From positions 1,952,558 to 2,016,557 of the forward strand of contig QANY01007891.1 of assembly GCA_003255025.1 (NCBI GenBank): a DNA stretch of 64,000 nt. Reading direction: 5' to 3'. Below, in pieces: positions 49,384 to 61,014 of this stretch. Below the pieces are notes generated by a model. It was not told the origin of the DNA, made no database searches, and worked only from the letters and a program-made list of their open reading frames with translations. This DNA is from Datisca glomerata. Lineage: Eukaryota > Streptophyta > Magnoliopsida > Cucurbitales > Datiscaceae. The first letter of the stretch is position 1. Each line of letters opens with the position of its first letter. The position numbers were made by a program, and so were the translations under genes.

Positions 49384-49432
<49 letters not shown>
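48342..49432. repeat. Duplicated AT-rich satellite-like region
   Basis: The block 'gttatatacacatgtgtatt' then 'taacgtgtgtgcgtgtatgtata' recurs at about 48363, 48827, 48911 and 49022. The longer block from 'cagacgtgcatacatgcata' through 'gtgtggataatatgtgtgta' is present at about 48406-48690 and again at 49115-49385. One copy (48867-48893) also contains the last 27 bases of the LTR. (AT)n runs surround the gap and end the region (49389-49431). Confidence 0.85.
48717..48738. other. Assembly gap (22 N)
   Basis: Run of N inside an (AT)n tract. Single N also at 49488 and 51287. Confidence 0.99.
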
Positions 49433-49434
<2 letters not shown>

Positions 49435-52400
49435 TTTTTAAATACTTCAGTTCAGTTCAGTTCAAAATTATATGTTTTTTCAAATCGNTATGTTATACAC
49501 AATAATATATAAGTACTACTCTAGCATGTTAAAATTTTTCTCAAACGTTTCAAAATTTATCCCATCATACTCTTCTAGTGTTTTTGAACATTTTCTCTCT
49601 CATTATTCCTAAAGTTTTAAAAGTTTCAAAAAAAACCCTCTCTTTCTTATGAATTTCTCTCTCCCTCTTTCTATGTTCAGAAAATTGAAAAAGAAAGTTA
49701 ATACCGTAAGAGCGTCCAACCGAATAAGTAGAGAGAAATAATGAGTCAGTTACAAAAACTATAAAAGAAAGGGTCAGATAGTATACACATAAACAATAAA
49801 GCTACTTTATTTAATTGAATTTGCTAAATTAATTAATATTTATGAAAAAGTAACTATGTATATATTTTTATTGACAGTTAGAGGCATAATTGTATTTAAA
49901 ATATAAAAAGTGTCTAGATACTATTATCTTAATATTAAAAAAAGTAGTTGTATCAAATAAACAAGTTTTTGAAAGTTATTTTAAGAAATGCCAAAGTTTT
50001 CAAACATGAATTAAATAGACAAGTTTTCTTGCCACATCATCAACCATTTGTTTGACGAAATTGTGATTAGATGATTTACTATTATTTTTATAGATTTCGT
50101 GATATGATTTTACTTGTGTTTATAATTAATTAAATTCGGATAATTAATGGTTTCAAATTCAAATTTGACTTCTTTGATTTTTTTTAATTAGATAAGCACG
50201 GTAATCAATGATTGAATATCTTTCTTTAATATCAGCAAAAATTTGTTAAGACAATATTCTATGAAATTAATGATATCATCAATACCTAATATTCAGCAAA
50301 TTTGAAGGGAAAATTAGTTTGGCTCGTGCATCTTCATTTTTCATAATCTATAGACAATTCGAAACCCGTAATTGATTTCTTCGTTAATGATTCAAGCATA
50401 GAAGGTTAGTGAGTTATCATCGTGCTATTCATCCTTCTGCTTCATCAATTAATCTAATTTCATGCACTGATTTTCAAAATTGGAATGATTTTCAGGATAA
50501 ATCAGTTGTATATATGTGATATATCAATCTAAATTTTTCTTCTTCTTGCTCCAATTCGGTTCAGGAACAACCAATTTGAGTCCCTAATTACCTAGTTCCT
50601 AACATACAGTTGAATAGATCAATCACTGTTTACTGCCACAAACAAATGATTGATAGTTTAATGTTCAATCATCTATTAACCAATAGGCTTTGATTTTTTG
50701 TCTTCTACTTGTAATGATTTTAGGATTGTGTTTGTTCGGTGATTTTAAGGTTTTTCTAGAAAAGTTTTTTAGTTTTTAGTCTGTAGATGGTTGATTGATG
50801 AATTTTTAAATTAAAAAAAAGTTGTGAGCATTAATTACTTTCTTAAATTAAGCATATTTCAAATCAGTATATCATCTATATATATTTGGTAAATCCGAAA
50901 ATCCTTAAAATACACCATATTCGGGAAAATTGTTGATTGGAGTGAATCGAATATTTAAGCGGTTTCCAATGAATATTTTGAGTTGGATTAACGTGTTTTT
51001 AAATTATTTCGATAGTTTTGGTTGAAAAGTTATTTTCAACATTAATTACTTATTCAAATCAAATATCTTTCAAATCGGTACATCATCTATTTATCCGAAA
51101 ATCTTTCAAAACACAACATATTTAGATTATGGTTATTTTAATCAAAATTATTGATAGGTTAGGAAACTTACTATTTATCTAAAACTATAAAAAATTATTA
51201 TTTTTTAAAACAGCCCCATAAACTTATTATTTATCAAAAAAATTCAAAAAAAATGCTTGTGTTGGACTATGAGGGGGGGGGGGGGGNGGGGGGGGGGGGG
51301 GGGACTGATTTTGTGTATTTGGGCTTGATTGCTTGTGGGCGCGAATAAAGGATGTTGGGCTCTAGGCTGGTTACTTGGATTTAGTTATGGGCTTATAATT
51401 GTCAAGTAGATTGACGAAGGAGATTTTCTACTACGGAGGCATTCCGATTCCTTAAGAAGGAATGTGGTTAACTTGTGATGTTGGTAAGTTTCATTAGAGG
51501 ACTCTGTCTACGCCGATCGAAATATTCAAAACTCGTGGATTGGTTCATACTTGCTCGAGGAGTGATCAATTTCAATTTCGTCTTAGCTTTTTATGGTTGT
51601 CAAAGATTTAATGATCGCATTGATAATGTCTGAGAGTTCAATGTTACGGGATAAGATTTTCTGTGTAATGAGTTTAGTGTTGGTTTTAACAATGTCTTTA
51701 GTTGATTGAGTCCGTTATGTAGTCTGCAATGAATAATGATTTATGATTTGTTTTTATTTTATAAAAAGAATTGATATATGAATCAACATACAAATAATTG
51801 ATCAAACTACGTTGAAAATATATTCTTTTATATTATTTCATAAGACTTCGGCCATAAAATATGGGCTCGAATACTTATGGTTAATCAAGAATTTAAAAAA
51901 ATGCCAATAAGCCGTAGAAGATGATACCTCTTTAATTTATCTTAAAATCTGATCCAAGTTGCGGGCACTAACGGTAAAAAAAATGTCATGTACAATATTT
52001 AGTGGGAAGATATAATGACAAATTAGATCATTTAGGATGACATTATAAATGGTTATAAAGTTATACATTTGCTTAGGCTTTCTTAAATCTGCATTTTGCT
52101 TTATTTATTTTGTTTTTATTCTTCTTTTCCACATACATTAAAAAAAATAAATAGTAATTTGTTTGACTTATTTATATGAATCATGCTAGCAACAATCTTT
52201 TAAACAACCATTTAGATATTCTCACTTCATACTGGCATGTGTTGTGAATAGAGTCTAATATTAGAAGAATGAGTCTAATATTTGGATATGATTTTTTCCT
52301 TTATTTACAAACTTGCCACAAATCCATATGTTTTTCTGTTTTATTGCTGTCACACACTTTTATATAAGGAGTGAAAATAACTTTAATATAAAAAACTACA

Positions 52401-52734
52401 TTCGTGTTAAATTATATTCTAAAAAATTTTAGACTTAAATTTGAGTAAATTTTTATTGTAAAATTCAAAATCAAAATTACCATGAAGATCGTTTCTATGG
52501 TTAATCATGAGATATTGTTTTAGGAGACATCAAAGTTTTCATTGTTTTTCTTTATATTTTTGTAATGCTCGTTTACAGAGTGCCCAAAATAACAAGTAGT
52601 ATACAAGTTTTAATGATGAAAAAAGTGGTGGAAAAGAAGTTGCAGAGTGGTGGTAAATTTATAAATAAACTAAAAATCAAATCACAATATTAGACTCATC
52701 TTAACAACTTTTATGAAAAGTAAAAAGTGACACA
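49433..52734. other. Non-genic, AT-rich; degenerate repeat and poly-G
   Basis: No gene seen. A diverged direct repeat of about 100 bp (50825-50925 and 51035-51125) shares 'cattaattact', 'tttcaaatc' and 'catcatctat'. A poly-G run with one N spans 51273-51303. 51304-51700 is less AT-rich but has no recognisable domain. Confidence 0.5.
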
Positions 52735-53062
52735 TGACACTTCTACATCCAAGAGAAATTACTATATCCTCTATTCAAAGGAGAGAAATGAGTCTATATA
52801 TTCTGATAGTTCAGAAGGATTTAACTCTTACAGAATTGATGAAAATGGGAATATTGATTATCGAACCTGTTCGTTTATCTGTAAAAAATGATGGACAATT
52901 TATTATGTATCAAACCATAGGAATTTCATTAGTTCATAAGAATAAGCACCAAATTACTCAAAGATACCAAGAAAAAAGATATGCTGATAAGAAGAATTTG
53001 GATGACTCTATTGCAATACATAACAAAACGACTGAAAATAGATACAGAAATAATTATGATTT
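52735..53062 (+). pseudogene. ycf1: Chloroplast ycf1 fragment in nuclear DNA (NUPT)
   Basis: An open frame of about 110 codons reads [40 protein letters not shown] and [21 protein letters not shown] recognise this as part of the C-terminal region of chloroplast Ycf1 (Tic214, a plastid import/assembly protein). The reading frame is still open over the fragment, suggesting fairly recent transfer. It ends abruptly near 53060, where mitochondrial rDNA begins. Not functional here: no start context, promoter or remaining protein. Confidence 0.88.
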
Positions 53063-53392
53063 GCACCTGGACAGAAAGATCCTATGAAGCTTCACTATTC
53101 CCTGGGATTGGCTTTGGGCCTTTCCTGCGCAACTTAGGTGGAGGACGAAGAAGGCCTCCTTCCGGGGGGGCCAGAGCCATCAGTGAGATACCACTTTGGA
53201 AGAGCTAGAATTCTAACCTTGTGTCAGGACCTGCGGGCCAAGAGACAGTCTCAGGTAGACAATTTCTATGGGGTGTAGGCCTCTCAAAAGGTAACGGAGG
53301 CGTGCAAAGGTTTCCTCAGGCCAGACGGAGATTGGCCATCGAGTGCAAAGGTAGAAGGGAGCTTGACTGCAAGACCCACCCGTCGAGTGAGA
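53058..53392 (+). pseudogene. rrn26: Mitochondrial 26S rRNA fragment in nuclear DNA (NUMT)
   Basis: Begins 'cacctggacagaaagatcct' and contains 'gtgagataccactttggaag', 'aggtaacggaggcgtgcaaa' and 'agcttgactgcaagacccac'. These are domain V sequences of plant mitochondrial large-subunit rRNA. A few substitutions separate it from the mitochondrial sequence as I recall it. It stops after 'cacccgtcgag'. The 65-75 codon open frames across it are meaningless. Confidence 0.88.
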
Positions 53393-53961
53393 GTCTTTAC
53401 ATGACTTTTTTTTAACTTTTTATGGAGGCTATTGTCTCAACGCCCTTACCAGTTAGCAATGAGCCCCACGCGCGGTTCAAGGGCCACTTGGGCCAGCCCC
53501 GCCAAGGATATTCCTCATAAAGCCGGAGAGGTCCAAAGAGAAAACTCACTTACTCTGACTGTTGATTTTTCAAAAGCAAAGGAAGAAAGCTACTCAACCA
53601 AAAGTAAACATCAAATTTCAGCTAGCTTCATCATGATGAAATTTATGAAATCTTACTTCAGGATCGTATCAAAAAGTTCGAAATCAAGTTAAAAAGTCTA
53701 GCCGATGCAAAGCAACGGAGAGATCTATCTTCTAGTGTCAGTCAATGAAGATTCACTTTCATTTTTTTTTTCCACAAAAGGGATGTCAAATTTCATTTTA
53801 TACGAGTTGATTTCTTTTTTTCTTTTTCTTTTTTAAGAACTTTTATTCCTTGACTCTAAATAGAAAATTATTTATTGGTCAACATATACTATTTGTATGC
53901 TTGTAATTTCATGGAAATTCTATGGTAGATTTAATAACGGTATCCAAATAATCCTATTCTA
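53393..53961. other. Flank of organellar insert, partly GC-rich
   Basis: 53430-53540 is much more GC-rich than nuclear surroundings ('gagccccacgcgcggttcaa', 'gccagccccgccaagg') and may be a third organellar fragment, but I cannot name it. 53550-53760 has unbroken frames (for example KFEIKLKSLADAKQRRDLSS) without recognised homology. Confidence 0.4.
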
Positions 53962-54699
53962 CACTACAAGCAATAAGAGCTTTAACGACCAACATTTTGA
54001 TTGCTAAAGCCCTAAAAATTCATCGCGAGTTTCGTTACTTTTGCTTCGTCAGCGAATGCCTTTCACTACAAATTTTTGGATCTCGTCGCGTTAGCTTTTA
54101 GTAATGAAAAAAACTATTCGTGAAAGGCTTTCACGACGAAAATAAATATGGGTTTTCGTTATTAAAAAAATTTGGTTGCTAAAGGTTTTTCGTCGCAAAA
54201 ACCTTTTGCCATAAATTTTTGGTTGCTAAAGGTTTTTCATCGCAAAAAAATTTGGTTGACAAAAAAAAGTTTCGTCGCAAAAACCTTTTACCATAAATTT
54301 TTTTTGTCGCGAAATATTTTCGGCAACCAAATATTACATTACAAAAGGCTGTGATAGTAATTAATATCACCTGTAATATCAATTAATATCATCAGAAAAA
54401 TTATCAAACCTGATATTTTTCTAAGAATATATATATATATATATATATAATATAGTTCATTACAAAATCCTCGAATCATAATCATTATAAGATTTGATTC
54501 ACAAATGTATCTAAAGAAAAATAAAGAAGAGAGTATTTAAAGTTTGATGTTACAACTACAAAGTTTAACGAATATTCTATAGCTCATGTTTCTGTTGTTG
54601 AGTCATCGTCAGGAGATATAAAACCATTTTAATGAGCCCAAGAAAGTAAGCTTGTAGTTGGCTTTACATCGACTTGATTTGTTTTTTAGTTTTATATTT

Positions 54700-55765
54700 T
54701 CAACTCTAACTCGTCTCTTTTTCTTGGAAGATGTTGGTGGGGCTCAATGTCCATGACCTTTTATTTTGCCTGAATACTTCTTCAGCTATCTCTTCTTCGG
54801 AGCGAGGTGTGGCATCCTCAGCGATAGACTCATCTTGTAAAGCACACATGCGTTCCTGTGTAACATCATAATGAGCCAAGCTTTAAATTAAAACTAACAC
54901 TATTATCTTTAGACAAGGAGCTCAGATACAAAGTGATAACCCCCTACACACACACACTCACACACCCACACACACATTGAAACTAACACTATTATAAAGA
55001 CAAGAACCATCAATTCTGAAAATATTCAAAAATCATCTAACACGCTCAGATACAAAGTGATAACCCCCCTCCCCACACACCCATATTGAAACTAATATTA
55101 TTATCAAGACAAGGAGTATCAATTCAGAAGATATTCAAAAATCATCTAACACGCTCAGATACAAAGTGATAACTTCCCCTTCTCCACACGAAACTAACAC
55201 TATTATCAAGACAATGAACATCAATTCAGAAAATATTCAGAAATCATCTAACACGCTCAAATATAAAGTCATAACCCTGCACACCCACATTGAAACTAGC
55301 ATTATTATCAAGACAATGAGCATCAATTCAGAAAATATTCAAACATCATCATTAAGCATGCTCAGATACAAAGTGAAAAGCCCCCTCACACACACACCCA
55401 CATCCACACATACATTGAAACTAACACTATTATCAAGATAAAGAGCATCAAAACATAAGATATTCAAGAGCGGTTACTCACATATCTTTCGTGAGCCGTA
55501 TCATTCTGCCAACCTTTTGTAACACTGAAATGCATGTTGTAAAACATTTCGATTTGAGTAGGTGCTACCCTAGTTGAAGATTCATATCCAAAATGCAACA
55601 AAAGTTGAATAATTAATTATTATATACTAAACATTATTAAGAGTACTGAAACAATATTTTGAATTACCTGACGAAATCGATGATCATGAAAAGATACATT
55701 CCCCCCATTATGATTGTATGGAAGATTTTGACGGTTTTGAGAATTGAGTTTTGAGCGTGCCTATA
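54700..55765 (-). pseudogene. Plant transposase (Ptta/En/Spm, transposase_24) relic
   Basis: Minus-strand exon-like pieces: 55761-55668 with SKLNSQNRQNLPYNHNGGNV and SFHDHRFRQ (family motif Q-N-R..Y-x-H-x-G-G..S-F); about 55590-55494 with TRVAPTQIEMFYNMHFSVTK and GWQNDTAHERY; and about 54870-54730 with ERMCALQDESIAEDATPRSE and EEIAEEVFRQNKRSW. Order and spacing match transposase_24 proteins that accompany CACTA transposases. A 100-bp-unit minisatellite has expanded in the intron between the last two pieces. Confidence 0.7.
54900..55470. repeat. Minisatellite, about 5 units of 100-120 bp
   Basis: Each unit has 'gctcagatacaaagtgataa', a CA-rich stretch of variable length, 'ttgaaactaacactattatc', 'aagacaa(g/t)gag' and 'aatattcaaaaatcatctaa'. 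Starts near 54912, 55045, 55154, 55255 and 55357. Confidence 0.9.
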
Positions 55766-57219
55766 ATAAATGAGTTTTATGATTGAAATAATTAGTCAAA
55801 AAATTAAAATGTAATAAATGAGCTTTGATAATAGGAATTACCTCAAATTTCTCTGTCTCTCAAGCTGTGCATAGTCAATATCAATTATTTTATAATAAGC
55901 CCTGATAAGGATGTCGTCGTGCTACTATTGAAGGTATTTTTGTAATAATTTCAAAGAGAAAAATGGGTATATAGAATTTGTGCAGAGAACGAGAAAATCC
56001 TATAATTAAAGAAGAAGAATTTAAACAATACAAACTCCAAATTTCACGTTAACTTAAACCTCGACACATATAAGCTAGAGAGAGAGAGAAGAGATGGGGG
56101 GGGGGTTGTTTGTGTAAGCTTTAAGGTTAGTTGAAGTTAATATGTATGAGAAGGTGTTGATGTCTTTTTCTAGACAGAGAAAAGAAAGTGTAAAAGGAGT
56201 TGGGAATTGTTCTATAACCTCCTTTTAATTAAGAAGTTTTATTATTGTTTGACTCAATAAAAGAAAGTGAGTTTCATTTAAAAGACAAATTATCTTCATT
56301 TCTCCCCTTCTCCAAAAATTACAACACTTAGTACATATATATTCTTAATTTTTAGACTTTTGTAATCTCTAGGTATTAGGGTCGAGGATCTAATCTAGAC
56401 CATTGAAAAGTTATATGGTGAAGATCAACTCTTTACACAATGTTAGAAAAAATAAAAACTAATTATACATTTGATTGTTCTTTCTGTTGAGAAAATAACT
56501 ATGAATAACTCAAATCAATCAACATACAGTTTCATGTTTTGTAAAACATAAGGCAATCTCTATTTATATTTTTTAGTGGACTCTTTCATACATATCCAAC
56601 AAGAAATAATTCCTGAATATTTACCAAAAAATGGTTAGAAATTGCAATACTAATCTTAGATTCTACCAAACGCCTTGATTACCTAAGGGTAAGACACAAC
56701 TACTCGACTAGATAAAGACATTAGGATAATAAATCTAGCATTTACTAACTTCTCAGATAATCGAATGGACCAGAAGAACGAAAGAGTCAATGGCTTGGCG
56801 ACATTACTAAACTAGAAATGCTCTGGCCAAAGTGGAAGAAAAAAGATAATCTAGGTTAAGTTCTTAGAGGATTCTATAATAGCTAAATGAAATGTGTCTA
56901 ATAATGGAATCAAGTAAACAAAAGAACCCAGCGCAGGGTGATGGGAGATCACACTACCCTGATAAGTAAAAAGCACACCCCACAAGTTAAAATCGTTCAA
57001 TAACCAGAATCTTTATAGACAAAGGGCATTTGACTGTTTAATAGAAACCGATAAACCAAGAACATAAGTGCCATTTATTATTCAGATTAAGTATAAAAAG
57101 ATAGATACAAAAGGAAAAACCCAAATAGAAAGGAAAAATCCCATATCTGCTTCAATTTAAATAAATCTCCCCTCCGTATAACTCTATCTACATATCTTAG
57201 GAGAAGAAAAGTACTAGGA

Positions 57220-57375
57220 GGAGCCACGAGTTGATGGAGGAGCTCTCTCGAAGTGATGGAGGAGCCACGAACTAATGGAGGAGCCACGAACTAATGGAGG
57301 AGCTCTCTGTCGCGAACGAACTCAGTCGAGGAGGAGCTCTCTGTTGCGGACGAATTCGATCGCGGATGAGCTTTA
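57220..57375. repeat. Short tandem repeat gatggaggagccacgaacta
   Basis: Four to six imperfect units of about 20-25 bp based on 'atggaggagccacgaac' and 'gaggagctctctgt' within the CACTA element. Confidence 0.75.
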
Positions 57376-57926
57376 CCGCGAAGACTGAAGGAGATAGACC
57401 GAGGAGGTGAGAGATGGAAGTACGTTTTTTTGAGGGCTTGAAAGGAGAGGGGAAGTAGAGAAATGAGAGATTAAGGGAAGCCTACTGGTTTGTATACCAA
57501 ACCCTTTTACCACTGTTTTTTGTAGTGAGACCTTTAGCGACCAACAAATTATTTGGTTACTAAAGGTTTGACCTTTAGCTACCAAATGTTTATTTGATCG
57601 GTAAATGTCTGACCTTTAACGACCAAAAGTTTATCTGGTCGGTAAAACTTGTACATCTTTTGCGACGAACAATATGTTTCGTCAGTCAAAGATGACCTTT
57701 ACTAACCAAATAATTAATTGGTCGGTAAAAACAAGACTTTTATCCACAAATTTAAAATTTCATCGATAAAAGCCCAAGAAACATTTCGCGCACACTTTTT
57801 TTTTCTCTGGTAAAATATACAGCATTTCGCGACCAACTAAAAAGTCGGTCGCTAAAACAAGCTTTTAGCCATGAATTTATTTTCGTGACTAAAAAGTTGG
57901 TCGCTAAAGACCATTTTCTTGTAGTG

Positions 57927-59204
57927 TTTGAGTACTATATAAGAAGGCCATGTAAGATCATCTAAGAATAGAATCACCTTTTACCCTAATTTTATATTTT
58001 AAGATAAAGTTAGTTGTGGGAACTAAGTTAGTACTTCCATATCACCCTAATTTTTATATTGATTTAGATAAAACTAGTGTCTACTGATTGTTATATATAT
58101 AAGCTTAAATGAATATAAGCCGATACTGTTAACTTCTTCACCTCAAATAATAATCCTAAGAATTTGAGATATTTGTATTCATTCTATCAAAAAAATTATT
58201 TTTTTTTCATATAATTTGGCGTCATTTGTGTAACTGTTTTCGAATTTCAAAACTCATTATCTTTCTTCAGTATATGAACACGGTATTTTTATTACATGTA
58301 ACTATAATTTCATAAAGGACAGTCCCAAAAACTCAATATTAAGCCAGTGGGTAAATATGAAGGCAGTTTTCGGTACAGAAGCCCCCATACAAAGATCACG
58401 TGTGATCCCATCTGATTTTCCCTTTTCTCTTATCAAAATGATTGTGATTTTCGTGATCCACTTGATTTTGGTCTCCAAAAACGAAAGCAATTCTGCATCT
58501 GCACACATGTGAATGGACCATAGAATACTGTTGATTTTGTGGATCCCGAATGTAAGTTGGACGGCTGTTGTACGTTACAAGCGTGGGATGAAGAACGGTT
58601 CACCATAGGATTAGTCAAAGTTTGAATTAGATTTATAAACGGAATCGGAAAGGTCAATGATTGCCACTAATTAAGCATTAGTTTGTGGAGCTGCTCTTGT
58701 TTTATTTGGTAGCATTTTGGGCCTACTCCCAATTCTCCAAACACACCGGGTCAAACAAGCCGGGCGGGCATTTGGGAACACGATGACATGACAATATTGG
58801 ACAATATTGTAACATTATCAGTAATCACGAAAACTCAAATTACTTGCTTAAAAATTTTAATCATTAAATTCATGGAGTTTGTAGACAAATATATCACGTG
58901 AAAAACTTATTTTATTAAATAAATGGTAATAATAATAATTAGAAGAATCATTATCTTTACAAAAAGTTAACAAAATGGGAAATTACATATATGCGGTAAT
59001 ACTCATCAACTGTATTTATGATAGATTTTATAATAATTAATAAAACTAAACCAACGGGGTTTTGAATTTTGAATCATTGAGGGAGATTTGCCAAGTTTTT
59101 CATTAAGATAAATCTAAATTTAAGTTATGTAAAATATTAACGAATTGTCTTTTGCGGAAATTATATCACCTTTTGGGATTTACTTTTTTTTATATCATAC
59201 TATA
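57927..59204. other. Non-genic
   Basis: AT-rich to 58300. 58300-58760 is less AT-rich with short open frames on the minus strand that I do not recognise. No element borders found. Confidence 0.5.
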
Positions 59205-60290
59205 TATAAAAGCATGCATATTGAGAAAAATATTTTTAGACAAATTTATCCTCCTTATTTCTTAAAATCATCAAATTATTCTTCAATTTAAAATTAAATA
59301 TTATTTAGAAATTAAATTTATAATAGTTAGGAAAAATTATATTTTACCTTCTCAAACTATCACTAATAGATACTTTAAATCCTAAACTTTAAAATATTAC
59401 AGTTTAAACCATGTACTATCTGAAACTCATAATTTCAACTCTAAATGTAACTTTGTCTACTACAAGTTAGTTTCTAACAAAACAACATCGTTTTTCTCTA
59501 TCTGAGACGATGTCGTTCTTGATTATGTTATCCCTAATAGATAAAATGACGTCGTCTCAGATAGGAAAAAGCTGTCATTTTGTTAAAAAAAACTACAGTG
59601 TAGTAGACAAAGTTATATATAAGGTTAAAATTGTGAGTTTTACATAGTTTAGGGTTTAAACTGTAACGTTTTAAAGTTTATAGTTTAAAGTGTCAATTAG
59701 GAATAGTTTGAGGAGGCAAATTGTAATTTTTCCTAATAGTTATTATGATTTGTTGTAATAATATAATTTATAGTCTAATTTGACATATATTAGATGACAT
59801 TAGCAATATATTTTAAATAACTTTGATATAAATTACATTTATAATGTTACTATGATATGTTATATTAATATACTTTATAGTCTACTATATATAAAAAAAT
59901 GCATATTGAGGAAAATATTTTTGGACAAACTTATCCTCATTATTTCTTAAAAATCACCAAATTATACTTCAATTTAAAATTAAATGCTACCATAGAGTAA
60001 TGAACATATCTAATTAAATAATTAATTCACTCTTTAAGTTACAAACTTAATGATTATTTATAAATTGTATCTATAATAGTTATTAAGATTTGCTGTAATA
60101 ATATAATTATAGTCTGATTTGACATATATTAGATGACTTAACAGTATATTTTAAATAATTTTGATATAAATTACATTTATAATAGTTACTATGATTTGTA
60201 ACAATATAATTTGTAGGTTGATTTGGCATATATTAGATAACATTAACAACATATTTTAAATAACTTTGATATAAGAAAAAAATATTTGAT
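59205..60290. repeat. Tandemly duplicated AT-rich repeat (possible Helitron remnant)
   Basis: Unit A (59205-59880) and unit B (59881-60290) share 'actatatataaaa', 'atgcatattgag', 'aaaatattttt', 'ttcaatttaaaattaaat', 'tataatagtta' and 'gacatatattagatgac'. Unit B contains a further internal copy of the last ~90 bases (60180-60270). The 'tatactatatataaaagcatgc' start resembles 5' ends of plant Helitrons, which is only suggestive. Unit A is interrupted by the foldback MITE. Confidence 0.7.
59329..59733. mobile_element. Foldback MITE with 8-bp target duplication
   Basis: The element is almost entirely an inverted repeat. The left arm (59329 to about 59520) and right arm (about 59548-59733) match over nearly 190 bases (for example 'aactttgtctactaca', 'acagtttaaacc' and 'tatctgagacga' appear on opposite strands). 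A short spacer lies near 59530. TAATAGTT flanks it (59321-59328 and 59734-59741). The sister repeat at 60070-60090 has the uninterrupted site with one TAATAGTT. No coding capacity. Confidence 0.88.
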
Positions 60291-60621
60291 GGTTAAAATA
60301 TGAATTATAATTCATACTCCTATGAGGTGATTCACACTCGCTATGTAAGTATATCATTTGTAATTGAGGATAGAATTTTAGCATTGATGTGCTATTTGGC
60401 TATATAAATAATTCTGATGCATGTTGTATTGTTAGATGTAAGTGGGGATGGTGATATGAAACGTTAGTCATTCTTACATGTGAGGTATAATTAGAAAATG
60501 TTTCATTTGGTACATCTTTTGTGATAGACATTTAGAATTTCTTGGTGTTTATTTCTCGCACATATGTTATAAAGTAAATTTTGTTTAAGGAATTGTTTGT
60601 ATAAGCTCATATAATTTTTAG
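60291..60621. other. Non-genic, likely intron of the decayed CACTA gene
   Basis: AT-rich, ends in an acceptor-like 'aatttttag' at 60621, directly before the transposase_24 relic. Confidence 0.4.
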
Positions 60622-60982
60622 GAGCATATGTTGAAATTACGTGATGAGCCCGTCAAAGAGGAGGCCTAAACACGTACAGATGCCGAGATTTATGAAGAGG
60701 TGTTTGGAAAACGACCAGGATATACTTGTGGTCTTGGTCGTGGAGGACCAAAACCTCCATCTTCGCGACATAATCCTAATGCCACATTAGAGATCAGGAT
60801 GACCATATAGAGGCCACCAAAAGTGAGTTAGAAGCCACCGAGAATGAATTAAAGGCTATCAAAAGTAAATTGGAGGCTATCAGAGCGAATCAGAAGCCAC
60901 GAAGAACAACTTGGCCGACAAATAACAAATTGGATGCATTTTTACGTTCAGAAGGTTATGAATTTGCATCCGTGTAATATGG
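60622..60982 (+). pseudogene. Second CACTA transposase_24 relic (C-terminal exon)
   Basis: From the acceptor, the frame reads EHMLKLRDEPVKEEA, stop, TRTDAEIYEEVFGKRPGYTC, GLGRGGPKPPSSRHNPNATL, then after a frameshift a coiled-coil IEATKSELEATENELKAIKS and finally WMHFYVQ-type sequence. This is the conserved C terminus of plant transposase_24 proteins (AEIYEEVxGxRxGYxxGLGxGxKPP). Stops and frameshift show decay. It is a different copy from the one at 54700-55765 and lies on the other strand. Confidence 0.75.
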
Positions 60983-61014
60983 TTAAGGGTGGTTGATACT
61001 TTAAACTATATTTT

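Larger units (their letters stand above)
53962..57926 (-). mobile_element. CACTA (En/Spm) element with transposase_24 relic
   Basis: It starts CACTACAAG and ends CTTGTAGTG, the defining CACTA termini. Both ends carry arrays of the subterminal motif 'ttt(t/a)gcgacc/ggtcgctaaa' (53980-54330 and 57530-57910), typical of this superfamily. The 3-bp flanks (cta and ttt) do not match. The minus strand carries a plant transposase (Ptta/En/Spm, transposase_24) relic. The catalytic TPase is absent, so the element is non-autonomous. Confidence 0.85.

Noticed and set aside
52981..53415. Open frames of 64-75 codons over the organellar insert
   Set aside because: The DNA is rRNA-derived (mitochondrial 26S); open frames are accidental.
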